Translations under genes and position numbers: made by a program
Source of the DNA: Aphrocallistes beatrix
Taxonomy: Eukaryota; Porifera; Hexactinellida; Sceptrulophora; Aphrocallistidae
Assembly (NCBI GenBank): GCA_963281255.1
Contig: OY725506.1
Location: 601,001-665,000, forward strand
Length of the DNA stretch: 64,000 bases
Direction of reading: 5' to 3'
Notes under the pieces: generated by a model
Database searches by the model: none
What the model was told of the DNA's origin: nothing
Seen by the model: only the letters and a program-made list of their open reading frames with translations
Shown: piece after piece, positions 35,701 through 45,928 of the stretch
Numbering within the stretch: the first letter of the stretch is position 1
Layout: the number at the start of each line of letters is the position of its first letter

Positions 35701-38700
35701 ATTTCGCTTAGAACAGTGGCACGATGGCTTGCATTAGCATTAAATTTCACACTCTTCAACTTGTCTATAAAGGTGTTTACCACATTCTAGGAATATGAGA
35801 ACCTAGAAATTCATCAGAACTATTTGCTTTAGACATGAAATTCTTTCATTTTTGCATTCCAAAGTCTCGTAGTAACCACAATAAGTAGATAAAATTAGGA
35901 ATTCCTACTGTCACAAGTTGTTTTGAATTCAAATTTCTACCCAACGGAAATTGAGTTATGTTATAACTTGAACGATCATTTTGGAATATTTTGAGCTCTC
36001 TTTGATAATCAATACGTAAGTAAACAATGTGTACAGTGGAATGCAAAGAATTCTATGGTCTGTAATTTTTAACACCTCAATCGAATTAATAGGTTCGATA
36101 ACCCATAGGTCAATAATACTTTTTTATATCTTATCATCAATAAAAAGTGCCACTACCACCAAAATGAGGTTTCGTGCCACTGTGCTTAGATATTCGAACT
36201 TAATCGTTAATTCATTATTTGACACCTACATGCCAATTTTAATATCCCTACGAATTGGAAATTCTTCATCAATTCGGACAAACAAACAAATCATAGTCTT
36301 TTAATATACAGTCGACTCCGCTTAATAGAGTCACTGTTTAATCGGGCCACTTTTGGGAGGACCGGAATAGCTCTCACACATAGAAGCTAATACAAAATAT
36401 TTTCGGTTAAGAGGGTTCTCCGCTTAATCGGGCCAAAATGCCTCTGACCGATGTGGTCCTATTAAGCGGAGTCGACTGTATTTGTATGTATAAGAGTCAC
36501 AACTTGCAATATTATTGAAATACTTAATATAGTGCGAGCTGAGCGGATATAACCTCAGATGATTCAACTCTGAATTAGCTTGGCAATCATTTGTAAAAAT
36601 ACAATAAATGCACACCAAAGTAGTCTACTTCAGGAGAATAATCTTAAACGAGATTTGCTAAACAAAAAATACACTACATGGGATAGTTTCTAGGAATTTC
36701 AATTACATTAATCTTAGAAACTTGTTTAGAATAATGCAGCAAAAAACACTTGAACAATTTAGTCTAAATAAGATTGTTCAAAACGAATCACTGTCCAGAG
36801 TGTATGTGTACTAATGAGAAATCGATACCTGGTTAGGAATTAGGTATAGGGAGTCAGATTAAATGCGTAGCGCTATAGCATGGAACAGTTAATTATAAAA
36901 TCCTCTTTTTTACTTGGCACTCTCCTCGAACATTCAAGGAACATTAAAACTGCTTTGATAGCTTAGATTGGTATACACTGGTGGTACAGGTATGTATGTT
37001 CATATAGAAAAGGTGTGAAAAATGTTTTCCAATTTTTGCAGAGGTTTGAAAATTTCGCTTAGAACAGTGGCACGATGGCTTGCATTAGCATTAAATTTCA
37101 CACTCTTCAACTTGTCTATAAAGGTGTTTACCACATTCTAGGAATATGAGAACCTAGAAATTCATCAGAACTATTTGCTTTAGACATGAAATTCTTTCAT
37201 TTTTGCATTCCAAAGTCTCGTAGTAACCACAATAAGTAGATAAAATTAGGAATTCCTACTGTCACAAGTTGTTTTGAATTCAAATTTCTACCCAACGGAA
37301 ATTGAGTTATGTTATAACTTGAACGATCATTTTGGAATATTTTGAGCTCTCTTTGATAATCAATACGTAAGTAAACAATGTGTACAGTGGAATGCAAAGA
37401 ATTCTATGGTCTGTAATTTTTAACACCTCAATCGAATTAATAGGTTCGATAACCCATTGGTCAATAATACTTTTTTATATCTTATCATCAATAAAAAGTG
37501 CCACTACCACCAAAATGAGGTTTCGTGCCACTGTGCTTAGATATTCGAACTTAATCGTTAATTCATTATTTGACACCTACATGCCAATTTTAATATCCCT
37601 ACGAATTGGAAATTCTTCATCAATTCGGATAAACAAACAAACAAACAAACAAACAAATCCTAGTCTTTTAATAGACAGTCGAATCCGCTTAATCGGGCCA
37701 CTTTTGGCAGGACCGGAATAGCTCTCACACATAGAAGCTAATACAAAATATTTTTGGTTAATAGGGTTCTCCGCTTAATCAGGGCAAAATGTCCTCTGAC
37801 CGATGTGGTCCTATTAAGCGGAGTAGACTGTACTTGTACGTATAAGAGTCACATATGATTAATTAGGCGATTTATCGAGCCACCTAATGGCACAAAACAT
37901 TCAAGAAGAAGACGATCCAGACGAAAGTCTGCTGAGACCCTCCTACAGAACTCAGCCGTGGAGATGGTACATGCTCGCCACGGTGGCATTCCTAGGGTTC
38001 AGTCATGGACTCAACTGGCTTACATTCTCATCCGTGTTCAAGAGTGCAGCTGAATACTACCAAGTTACTCCGACGGAAATTAACTATATGAGCATTATAT
38101 TTAACGTCGGTGCGTTGGTGGGAGCTCCGTTTGGAATGTTCGTGCTGGATTCTCTCAGTTTACGCGAGGCTTTGTGGATTGGGTCATTCCTGACTTTCGC
38201 CGGTTCTGCCCTTCGTGTGGTGTCGGCTTACCTCCCAAGAGGAGTGCCATACCTCGGATATTCCCTAGCAACAGCGGCTCAATTCATAATTGCATTAGCA
38301 CAGCCGTATAGTCTATTTGCACCACCGAAAGTTGCCTCGGTTTGGTTCGCAGATAACGAACGAGTGTTCGCAAACTCTGTTGCTTCACTCATGGGAGTGA
38401 TGGGGATCGGAGTGTCCATGGTGTTAGGCCCAGCAGTTGTACACTCAACAGGTGATCTGCCGACGTTGCTATTCCTCATGCTAGCTTTCGCATTCATTTC
38501 TATCCTGATGACGGTGTGTGGGGTATGGATGAAGAAACCGAAGTTCCCTCCCTCACCTTCTGCCTTAAAAGAAATAAAAACATGGTCTGGGATTAAAGAC
38601 CTTGTCCGGAAATGGAAATTTTGGTTTCTCTGTACGTTCTTCGCAGTGGAAGCAGGGAGTTTCAACGTAGCATTGGCTCTGATGCCGCAGCTGCTCTGTC

Positions 38701-41700
38701 CCTATGGGTACGACCTGCTTTATTCGGGAGTAGTGGGGGCATCGATGATATTCGCAGGACTGTTAAGTGCAACATTGTGCGGGTACATAGTGGATAAAAC
38801 AAAACTCTTCTTGGAAATATCAAAAGTATCAATTTGTCTGGCAATAATTTGCTCTTGTATCATATCGGTGCTATTCAGAATACCCAATCAACAAGCTGCA
38901 CTCGCAACTGTGTATATTTTGTTCGGGATCACTTCGTTAATACAATTGCCAGTGTTCGTAGAGCTCACGATAGAAGTCACATACCCCGTTCCAGTCTCCA
39001 CACTATCCGGAGTCATTAATACATTCACACAGGTATTCGGGGGCGTATTGCTATTCATTGCGCCGTATTTCGGACAAGATCCTGACCCTAGCTACAGGGA
39101 TATTAGCAAGTGTCAACCAGACGATTACAACACGACTGCTGGAGTGACGATAAGAGGGGTGGATTATACTAACTTCTACTATCTCTATTTGGGATTAGCC
39201 GTAGCCTTTATGGCAGTGTACGTACTTGGGTTTACGACCAGGTACAAACGTTTGGAGGCAGAAAGAGAAATCAGAAGGAAGGAGAGAGAGGTATTAGGCG
39301 ATCAGTGAAATGCGAAGGTTATTTTGTAGTATCCTGTCCTTGTATTTGTATGAGTAATGTCAAAAAGAACTAACTAGTTAGTGATCTAGTTCGAACATTG
39401 TAAATATTGCATTTAATACTCGCTAATGATTAATATGTAAAAATCGCGATATTTAACTTGAGAAATGCACACATAATTGTCTATACTAGATATTCATATT
39501 CTGCCAGGATATTTTTTTACGCACCAACATAAAAGTTGAATATTAATAATTCGAAAAGAACAATCATCTCTTCATTGCACTAAAGCTGAATAACCTAGAG
39601 AACTTCCATTTCCGCTAGCATTTCCTGATTAGTGAACAGTCGTAATTAGTTACTAAACATAGCGCATAACTTGAACAATCATAATGTTGAAAGAAGAGCT
39701 GTGCATTACTTCATAATAAAGAGTAAATCCGTATATTGAAACGGTTGCATAATTATATGTTAAAATAGCTACTGGCACTACTTGTACATGATAGCATCAT
39801 AAACAGAATTACATCTGCCAGGTGCTACGATGCACACTCGAGGATTCCAGTAATGCTGAACTACAAATGATTTAAGTAAACTTCTGACATCACTTTCGTT
39901 TGAAGTCATGTAGAAATGGTATTAAGCTTCTTGGTAGTTCAACCCATACACTGTGAGCTAACACTGTAATTGCATTATGAAAATACAGCTCCTAATCAGT
40001 CGTTATAACATGCATACGCATATGTAGCATTAAGAAAAATTAATGATCCTGTATTCGTCACATATCACTATTCGTGTATAATTATTACGACATTGCTTTA
40101 TCCACTCGACTACGGATATAGGACATTGTACAGTGAATAGTGAAGCAAGACCAGGGATGCAAATCCAATCCAATCTAATCGATATTCTCGCTCGATGATT
40201 GTCGATTGTCAAACTATCGATCGATTGGATTGGCATCGCGGCACAAGACTCAATTCCAGGAAATATATGAATGTTTAGGGAATCGGTAAATTGCTGCACT
40301 TATTACAAACGAGGAAATATTAAACAAACCTTAAAGTGTTTAATCCCGCGTTTGCTTCTGAAACTGAAAGAGAGAGTGGGAGGAGATTTCTTCCCGATCC
40401 TTAACAAGAAGCTCCCTTGTTCACTCAGAGCCAAATACTTCTCCGAATGCACCTTCTTCATCCCGTAATAGACTGCCTAGCAATGGAGCACCGACGTAGA
40501 AATAATTATGAGTAGACAGCTCAATGAAATTATAATTGATTTTGTAAGTAGAGTTCTCATGCAATTTTTGGCAAATCTGTGATTCTGTGTTCATACTAAC
40601 TAAATCTATTTAACAAGATACGTAACTATATTTCGAAAATACCTCATTATAGCGAAATATCTCAAATCTCACACACAAAAACTCCTTAATTGGGATTCAA
40701 ACTAAGCAATCTGTATTAAATCCTAGTCATTTCCGTCTATGAGTTCTTGACTACGATAGCTATCTTACCAATGCGCATTTGTTCAGACTATCTTCCAGCT
40801 CTTGGTTCAAGCCATCCATGTAGAGTTGAGCCTTGCTCTCGTCGAGAGGAGACAGTTCTAAATGTTTATTGTTGAGAATACTCATCATCTCTTCAGTATT
40901 GTTAGTGACCACCGCTTGTTTGAGCTAAACAAATAAGAAACTAAATTCAGTTCGTATTGAAATTGCATAAGATGGACTATGGATACATTCCTGAAAATGA
41001 ATGGATCGAAACCAATTAAAGTGATTCGACAAACCTTGTCTAGAAGAGGTTTCAAGTTGAGAAGAGCTCCTTTCTTTGGAGAGGTGGGTATAATCATATC
41101 TATTTTCGGTTTCGTGTACATACAGACACGAATACTCTTCTCTTTGCAGGTGAAGAGGTTGAACTCTAGCCTGGAGGGAAACATGAACAACTGAGCAGAA
41201 TTCCAACCGGTGATCGCAGACATTCTAGTTCTAGACAGCTTTCTCCTTCTATTAATTGGGTCTGTGGACTTTGTGGGGGACAGTAAATCGATAGACGATT
41301 CGAAGGAATCTTTGTAGGAACCAACTGACTCTGATTCTAAAATAGAAATAAGATTAATCCGTAATATACGTCTCAGTCTGTTCAGTTTGTGGAATCACTA
41401 ATTAGTCGTGTGGACATTGGAATTCATCCTTACAATACCTAATCTCAAATAAGGATGGAATGGATACTATGCTTTATGTTAGCTGATAATATCTCAGTTA
41501 TCAATAGTACTTAGTTCCAATTGATTGTTGAACATAGAAATGTCCAATGCTCGAGTGATTGCCAAAGAATAAAAGATATCGAACTGTTCTCATGACCAAA
41601 TCTATTGGCTTCAATGCATAATTCTACCAGAACAATTCGACCGAGAAATAAACAAAACATCTCATATAATACGAAACTCTGGATCATAAGAACAGATATT

Positions 41701-44196
41701 TTATCCCCTACGAAGGAAAATGCATGTAAATCACTTCGGTTAATACGAATTTCTGGATAATACGAACGAATTTCGACCGTCCCTGGTCTTTGTACTAACA
41801 ATGTTCCACTGGAGACTCTATATTTTGATCAGAAAATATGTAGAATTTTGATCAATATGGAATTTCAATACAAATTAATACAAATTCCACATCTCTGACC
41901 AAAGTACTACCTTGGTTGATCAGAATACATTCTACTGTGTTAGCATAGACTCACTAATAAACTTGTCTGCATCCTCATAGATCGGTTCTCCGTCTGGGCC
42001 GTGCGTGCCAGAGCGTCGGTGCTTCCTCTCCATACTCTGGTTGGAGTAGTAATGCTCTGGGTCCGACCCCGTCTCCTCACAGCCATCCTTCTTCGGCTTC
42101 ATCGTCATGTAGCTCTTCTCCTGTGAAGTGGTGGAGTGCGAGGGTGAGGGAGGGGGAAGGGGTGGGTTCTTCTTCAGTTTGAGTTGCTGGTAGATCAATT
42201 CGTCGTCCACGAGAGCGATCAAGCACTCGAAAGAAGGAAGGTCCAAGCCCTTCGTCTCTAGCATCGTTATGATCTCCAGCAGCACTTGCTCTAGGAGGAC
42301 ACCTGGTAGCAGAATGTGCTTGCGAACACAAATGCATTGCAATGTTTCAATGAATGAATTTTGGGCGATATAAGTGCTAGACACCAATTAAACACTAAAA
42401 AATCATGCAGACTTTCTACAAAAAACTGACTACGAAGACTACAAAAAACTACAAAAAACTACAAAAAACTGCTAAATATCTATGATTCAGCGATTCCTGG
42501 CACAATAAGATGGAACTAGGTTAAAAATAAAATTAGCTGAGCTCAGCGTTAAATCACGAGTGTAAAAATTTACCATCAAATTTGAGATATTTCTCCAGGT
42601 TGTCAATTCTCTGGTTGGTGAGTCCGATCTCTTTCAGATAATAAGCCAGTGCTTGGACGGTGTAGACCAGTTTGATTCGGTTCTCATTCTCAAACACCTC
42701 CTCTATGGTGGGCATCAGAACGACAGGAAACGACAGCTCTGCAATGGTCTCGAGAAATAAGCGTATATTGTGCTCGTGCCTGAATACAAGTCCTTCTTCC
42801 TGAAAATGCACCAATGATATGCGTCATATGTCGGGCATAACTCTATTATGTCCACAAATGCCAACCGACCCGTTTTCATCGGGACGTCCCGCCTTCTTCA
42901 CTCTTCCATACATACCAACCTGAGCCATGATAAAAGCGGGACGCAGCGTTGAATTTCGCGGGACGCAATAGAAAAGTATTATACATAGTATCAAAAAAAG
43001 CGGGACATAATGGGGAAATTTAAAAACGGGACACTCGTGAAAATTTGCTCATTAGAAGAGTGAAAAAAGCGGGACGTCCCGCCAAAAACGGGACAGTTGG
43101 CAAGTATGCTCTTCTATTGAGCTAATTTTGACGAGTGTCCCGTTTTCACATGAAATTCCCCCATTATGCCCGCTTTTTGGATCCCATGATTAATACTTTC
43201 ATATTACGTCCCGCTTTTAACATGGCTCAAGCTGGCATGTAGTATGTCTCTCTAATTGCTAGGTTTACCTTGTATGTGTCGTGATCAGAATCGAAAATAG
43301 CGTCTGTTATTTCTTTCTCAGGCAACACCTCTGCCAGCAGCTGGCAGAGCCAGACTCCGTTAGAGAGCTGGTGCTCGAATGCTAGTGTGGAGGGGAGGAG
43401 GGATGGGTTCACATCCAGCATCATTCCCAGATACCTAAACAGAGAAATCAGTATAATTAACTCACTTCAGTATACGGACTTCCTCTGTAAGTATGCTAGT
43501 GCATGTAAGATGGAAGCTTATTATGCTTCAAAATATAATTACATTTGTACCTAAAATTCTATGAAGAGAAATTTGGTAAAATTTGTAATGCCACTCTGGT
43601 AATCTTTTCATTGGTCAATTTGAGTTAGCAATCGAATGGGCATGCCTAATTCCCGGAAAATCTAGATACCTAATTTCCGAGACGGGACAGAAAAGGTACC
43701 TAATTTCCGGGACGGGACGGGATTCCGTCCCGTCCCGGAAATTAGGCATGCCCAATCGAATGTCTTCAGTGCAGGGAAATCACTTAGCAACCAATTGAAG
43801 CGTAACAATGCATTGCAATAGCCGCTAATGACTATGAACCAATATAGTATACACTCAAACTGATTTTCATCAGATCTGCCCTCGAACTGACCTCCTCAAC
43901 TCCTCCAACCGACACAGGTACTCATAAGCTACGGAGCAGCCCCCATCTTCTTCCAGAGTCTTCACGTCAGCGAACAAAGAGCTCCTCTTCCTCTCTTTCA
44001 GAGAGTTGCTCCAACGCGCGGTATCTTCGGAGCTGACGTCAAGAAAACTAGAATTTATGTTGTTGGAAGAGATGGTTTGGATGCTAGAATTCCCCAAACT
44101 GGACGATTGATCGCCGTCAGAAGAATCAGACTTGACCGGCGGCTCTACAGTAATAAACGATTCTGAAGTCGTCATTCCGAATTGAGGACGATTCAT
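23716..44196 (-). CDS. CH - SH2 - SH2 - proline-rich - SAM multidomain adaptor, 14 exons
   Basis: Predicted 1,172-aa signalling adaptor of unknown function. Exons (5' to 3'): 44196-43892, 43434-43269, 42799-42574, 42302-41955, 41336-41035, 40924-40769, 40476-40330, 33719-33531, 33280-33021, 29314-29118, 26043-25645, 25540-25186, 24565-24277, 23895-23716; every junction keeps phase. Residues about 85-232 form a calponin-homology domain of IQGAP type (EYLCRLEE, NGVWLCQLL, GLVFRHEHNI). SH2 domain 1 (about 503-595) has GSFLLR and is split by the 6.6-kb intron. SH2 domain 2 (about 645-745) has GSYVVR. Both keep the phosphotyrosine-binding Arg. Ser/Pro-rich linkers follow (PPPVPHRPH), and the last 59 residues are a SAM domain (WLEEIGLEQY...GHRSKII). 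A phosphotyrosine-like site YEDADKF follows the CH domain. Exon 5 (41336-41035) is weakly recognisable. Confidence 0.85.
24989..25061. mobile_element. Partial pogo/Tigger-like MITE
   Basis: Right half only of the 188-bp family (TCTCCGCTTAATCGGGGCAA ... CTATTAAGCGGAATCGACTG). The left half is missing. It lies in the intron between exons 12 and 11 neighbours of the CH/SH2/SAM gene, just 3' of exon 25186-25540. Confidence 0.7.
26044..28697. other. Intron of the CH/SH2/SAM gene, nothing recognised
   Basis: AT-rich intronic sequence with a short poly-G run near 27242. Small open frames at 26461-26646, 27810-28055 and 28278-28556 have no recognisable content and sit in a region skipped by the host gene. 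Confidence 0.5.
28905..29040. repeat. 20-bp minisatellite, about 6.5 units
   Basis: TTGGAATAAGCGCGGGGGG-like units repeat exactly every 20 bases (TTGGAATAAG at 28911, 28931, 28951, 28971, 28991 and 29011), followed by a half unit. The motif is the GAATAAGCGC core of the ACCGT-ended MITEs. The array sits inside a larger pair of ends (GGGCCCGAATAAAC near 28700, GTTTATTCGGACCGC near 29070), so it looks like an element whose interior expanded. It lies about 80 bases downstream of a splice donor of the CH/SH2/SAM gene. Confidence 0.9.
29315..33020. other. 3.7-kb intron of the CH/SH2/SAM gene
   Basis: AT-rich, with no gene recognised. It contains one copy of the TATAAATAG/CCGGAAATGAG short repeat near 32603-32690. 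The neighbouring intron holds another at about 33408-33497. Confidence 0.5.
34958..35127. mobile_element. Pogo/Tigger-like MITE in tandem copy 1
   Basis: CAGTCGACTCCGC / GCGGAGTCGACTG ends with TA borders, 170 bp. The copy at 36309-36478 is essentially identical, showing that it was amplified with the tandem unit and not inserted independently. Confidence 0.85.
36309..36478. mobile_element. Pogo/Tigger-like MITE in tandem copy 2
   Basis: Exactly 1,351 bases from the previous copy, with the same internal GCCTCTGACCGATGTGGTCC variant. Confidence 0.85.
37676..37830. mobile_element. Pogo/Tigger-like MITE in tandem copy 3
   Basis: A 155-bp, more diverged member. It lacks about 15 bases after the left end and has GAGTAGACTG at the right end. 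It lies 56 bases upstream of the nested transporter ATG, so it may overlap that gene's promoter. Confidence 0.8.
37887..39308 (+). CDS. Intronless SLC49-type major facilitator transporter (SLC49A4/DIRC2-like), nested gene
   Basis: A single 473-codon open frame on the strand opposite its host. It has about 12 hydrophobic segments with a central loop near residues 210-245, as in the major facilitator superfamily. Family-typical words include ASVWFADNER in the first half and PVFVELTIEVTYPVP followed by SGVINTF in the second, which fit the SLC49A4 (DIRC2) branch better than FLVCR1/2. Vertebrate SLC49A4 is a lysosomal membrane transporter. An acidic stretch followed by two leucines near residues 7-16 (EEDDPDESLL) resembles an endo-lysosomal sorting signal. 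The gene lies within the intron that splits the first SH2 domain of the host. Lack of introns suggests retrotransposition, though no poly(A) tail is visible. Confidence 0.92.
   Translation: MAQNIQEEDDPDESLLRPSYRTQPWRWYMLATVAFLGFSHGLNWLTFSSVFKSAAEYYQVTPTEINYMSIIFNVGALVGAPFGMFVLDSLSLREALWIGSFLTFAGSALRVVSAYLPRGVPYLGYSLATAAQFIIALAQPYSLFAPPKVASVWFADNERVFANSVASLMGVMGIGVSMVLGPAVVHSTGDLPTLLFLMLAFAFISILMTVCGVWMKKPKFPPSPSALKEIKTWSGIKDLVRKWKFWFLCTFFAVEAGSFNVALALMPQLLCPYGYDLLYSGVVGASMIFAGLLSATLCGYIVDKTKLFLEISKVSICLAIICSCIISVLFRIPNQQAALATVYILFGITSLIQLPVFVELTIEVTYPVPVSTLSGVINTFTQVFGGVLLFIAPYFGQDPDPSYRDISKCQPDDYNTTAGVTIRGVDYTNFYYLYLGLAVAFMAVYVLGFTTRYKRLEAEREIRRKEREVLGDQ
39309..40329. other. 3' flank of the nested transporter, remainder of host intron
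   Basis: AATAAA at 39715-39720 could end the transporter transcript. A CAATCCAATC / GATTGGATTGG inverted pair lies near 40157-40237. No gene seen. Confidence 0.5.
42849..43245. mobile_element. CATAC/GTATG MITE interrupted by an inverted copy of itself
   Basis: The outer element (about 42849-43245) is broken at 42906/43109 by a 202-bp reverse-oriented copy at 42907-43108. The break has CTCTTC on both sides (42901-42906 and 43109-43114), whereas undisturbed copies read CACTCTTCTATTGAG once. This defines the element's exact ends and a 6-bp target duplication. It lies in the second intron of the CH/SH2/SAM gene. Confidence 0.88.
43638..43753. mobile_element. 116-bp MITE (GGGCATGCCTAATT) with 8-bp target duplication
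   Basis: Ends GGGCATGCCTAATT / AATTAGGCATGCCC flank tandem CCGGGACGGGACGG motifs. The octamer AATCGAAT occurs on both sides (43630-43637, 43754-43761). An 8-bp duplication suggests hAT-related mobilisation. A relative is at 51217-51365. Confidence 0.82.
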
Positions 44197-44894
44197 TGAT
44201 TATTAAAATAACTTTTGCATAAACCCACTGATAAGGGCATTTATAGGAAGGAATGTTTAGATCTGTACAAGATTTCTAATCGACCACAAGACGATGGAAG
44301 TAATACTATATCGTTAATGGATGGGAGTGCTCTGGATGTAATTCAACAGATGTGTCCTTTGTGTGCTGATATATAATTTCGTTTGGTAAGTCAGTGGTGA
44401 ATTCGAGGGAGGATCCAAGGTGGAAGTCATTTGGATGTCTCCACATTTAAAGCCAAGTGTTAAACCGAAGGATATCTGTGATATTTAAAGTTTTTCTCCC
44501 TTTGCAAACGTTTCGCTTTGATCATTATTTTTAAGACAATTGTATAGGAATGACATCTTAACTAGGAGGAACAGTCATAAGAGTGATCTGATCCATACAC
44601 TATGCATGATAAGACACAGAAAAGTTGATCTGTAGTGAACTCATGAAAACGGTTCCCGTACTGCAAGGTAATTGGCTAATTACTCGGAGAATGTATGATG
44701 GAAGTAAGATAATGCTGTGTGCTTCCAAATGGAAATCTCTTTTCTAGCTTTTGATGTTATATTTTTGAATAATCATCATCAATTTACTCTTAAGTGTAGA
44801 TATAATGTATGACTTTATCAAACAAAAAACACTATCATTAAATAAATCCAGCAGAATAAAACTATATCAAATTTAAATCAGTATAAACGTCCTT
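44197..44894. other. Intergenic gap between the CH/SH2/SAM gene and the NudC mini-gene
   Basis: About 700 bases. It should hold the upstream sequence of the CH/SH2/SAM gene and the 3' end of the mini-gene. No TATA box or initiator is convincing. Confidence 0.4.
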
Positions 44895-45138
44895 TTAATT
44901 CTTCTCCAAGAATAACTTGAGCACATCTCCATGTTGAATGTCAGACGTAAGAAGGCCTTGTTGTTTCCGGAGTTGGTCGTACATGATCTTCTCAACTATT
45001 GCTGAATAATTAATTTTAAAATGATCTCGGCATTTGCAAAAGTTCTTGCAGAATCATACCTCGCGTTTCTTGATCCAGAGAAGACAGCTTAACTGGTGGT
45101 GTGGTGTCCCCATCATTACTGCTAAATTCTGTGTTCAT
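44895..45138 (-). CDS. 61-aa NudC C-terminal mini-gene or duplicated NUDC 3' exons
   Basis: Two exons, 45138-45060 and 45001-44895, join in phase 1 to give a 61-residue ORF from ATG to stop. The second half, AIVEKIMYDQLRKQQGLLTSD, is a diverged copy of the VVEKMMYDQ...EQGLPTSED end of NUDC just upstream, and LSSLDQETR copies LGDLDGETR. The intron is at the same place and phase as the last NUDC intron, so this is a segmental duplication of the last two NUDC exons, not a retrocopy. It lacks the CS domain. The frame is intact, so it may be a small protein, an alternative NUDC 3' end (TTTAG at 45125-45129 could act as an acceptor), or a young pseudogene. Confidence 0.7.
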
Positions 45139-45204
45139 TCCACACAGCGGCTATATCACGATACGTCCATACAGTAACCTCAATTATTTACTATGAAAGA
45201 ACTA

Positions 45205-45358
45205 CAGTCGACTCGCTTAATAGGGTCACATCGGTCAGAGGACATTTTGCCCTGATTAAGCGGAGAACCCTATTAACTGAAAATATTTTGTATTAGCTTC
45301 TATGTGTGAGAACTATTCCGGTCCCGTCAAAAGTGACCCGATTAAGCGGAGTCGAGTG
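45205..45358. mobile_element. Pogo/Tigger-like MITE
   Basis: A 154-bp copy, opposite in orientation to 2666-2853. It begins CAGTCGACTCGC and ends GCGGAGTCGAGTG, flanked by TA. It lies between NUDC and the NudC mini-gene, about 65 bases upstream of the latter's ATG. Confidence 0.78.
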
Positions 45359-45672
45359 TATTACATAGTCTCTATTATGAAGATTATTGATCTTGTAAAG
45401 GGTATAAGGACTCAGGGTTCAAAATGAACTACATTGAATGTTCCTGGAAGTTTTAAGTAGAATGGACGTACATGTATGTAGTCTATGAAACATATTATGT
45501 ATTGCTTGAAACGAATTAGCTATATCTATACAATTCCTTTAACGTATTCAGGCTCACAAGTTAACTGGTTGAACTACAAAGGCCGTAGGCACCAGGTGCG
45601 AAGTGGTCCGTTTGAAGGCAGTCCGATCGTACAGAATGGCCCCTTTTGAGGCTAAATTGGTCTAGCTAAATT

Positions 45673-45673
<1 letters not shown>

Positions 45674-45726
<53 letters not shown>
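45674..45726. repeat. (GT)n microsatellite
   Basis: About 26 consecutive GT units between NUDC and the mini-gene. The sequence before it (GGCCGTAGGCACCAGG..GAAGTGGTC, about 45580-45660) has a relative at about 60478-60545. Confidence 0.95.
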
Positions 45727-45727
<1 letters not shown>

Positions 45728-45928
45728 TTAAGGAACTGACAATGTGTCAAAATTCGAATTAAATATCTTCAGGTCCAATTCTCAACTCAACCATCATTAC
45801 AGCTAATACAGCAGAAATATATTTCAGAAATATTTCTTTCAAAACGCAATCAGGACAATAAAAATCATTCTACCACTACTACAGAACTAATTCTTAACTC
45901 ATTTTGAGGAAATAGAAAGTTATTCAAG

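Larger units (their letters stand above)
33828..37850. repeat. Three tandem copies of a ~1.35-kb unit
   Basis: Copies start near 33828, 35150 and 36501. Copies 2 and 3 are exactly 1,351 bases apart and nearly identical; copy 1 is about 29 bases shorter, mainly by loss of TACACTGGTGGTACAGGT near 34292. Each unit ends in a pogo-like MITE (34958-35127, 36309-36478, 37676-37830) and contains reversed pieces of the Helitron-like element at 18339. The whole array lies in a 6.6-kb intron of the CH/SH2/SAM gene and ends 36 bases before the nested transporter ATG. The short ORFs repeated in each unit are not genes. Confidence 0.95.

Noticed and set aside
34495..37721. Repeated 64-113-codon open frames in the three tandem units
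   Set aside because: They recur only because the unit is triplicated, lack recognisable domains and overlap MITE or Helitron-derived sequence.
37887..39308. Assignment of the nested transporter to FLVCR1/2
   Set aside because: The conserved words (FVELTIEVTYPVP and the residues around ASVWFADNER) fit SLC49A4/DIRC2 better, though a phylogeny is needed.
40885..41223. Frame past 41035 in the CH/SH2/SAM gene
   Set aside because: It runs past the GTTTGT donor at 41034. Phase and the next exon at 40924 support ending at 41035.
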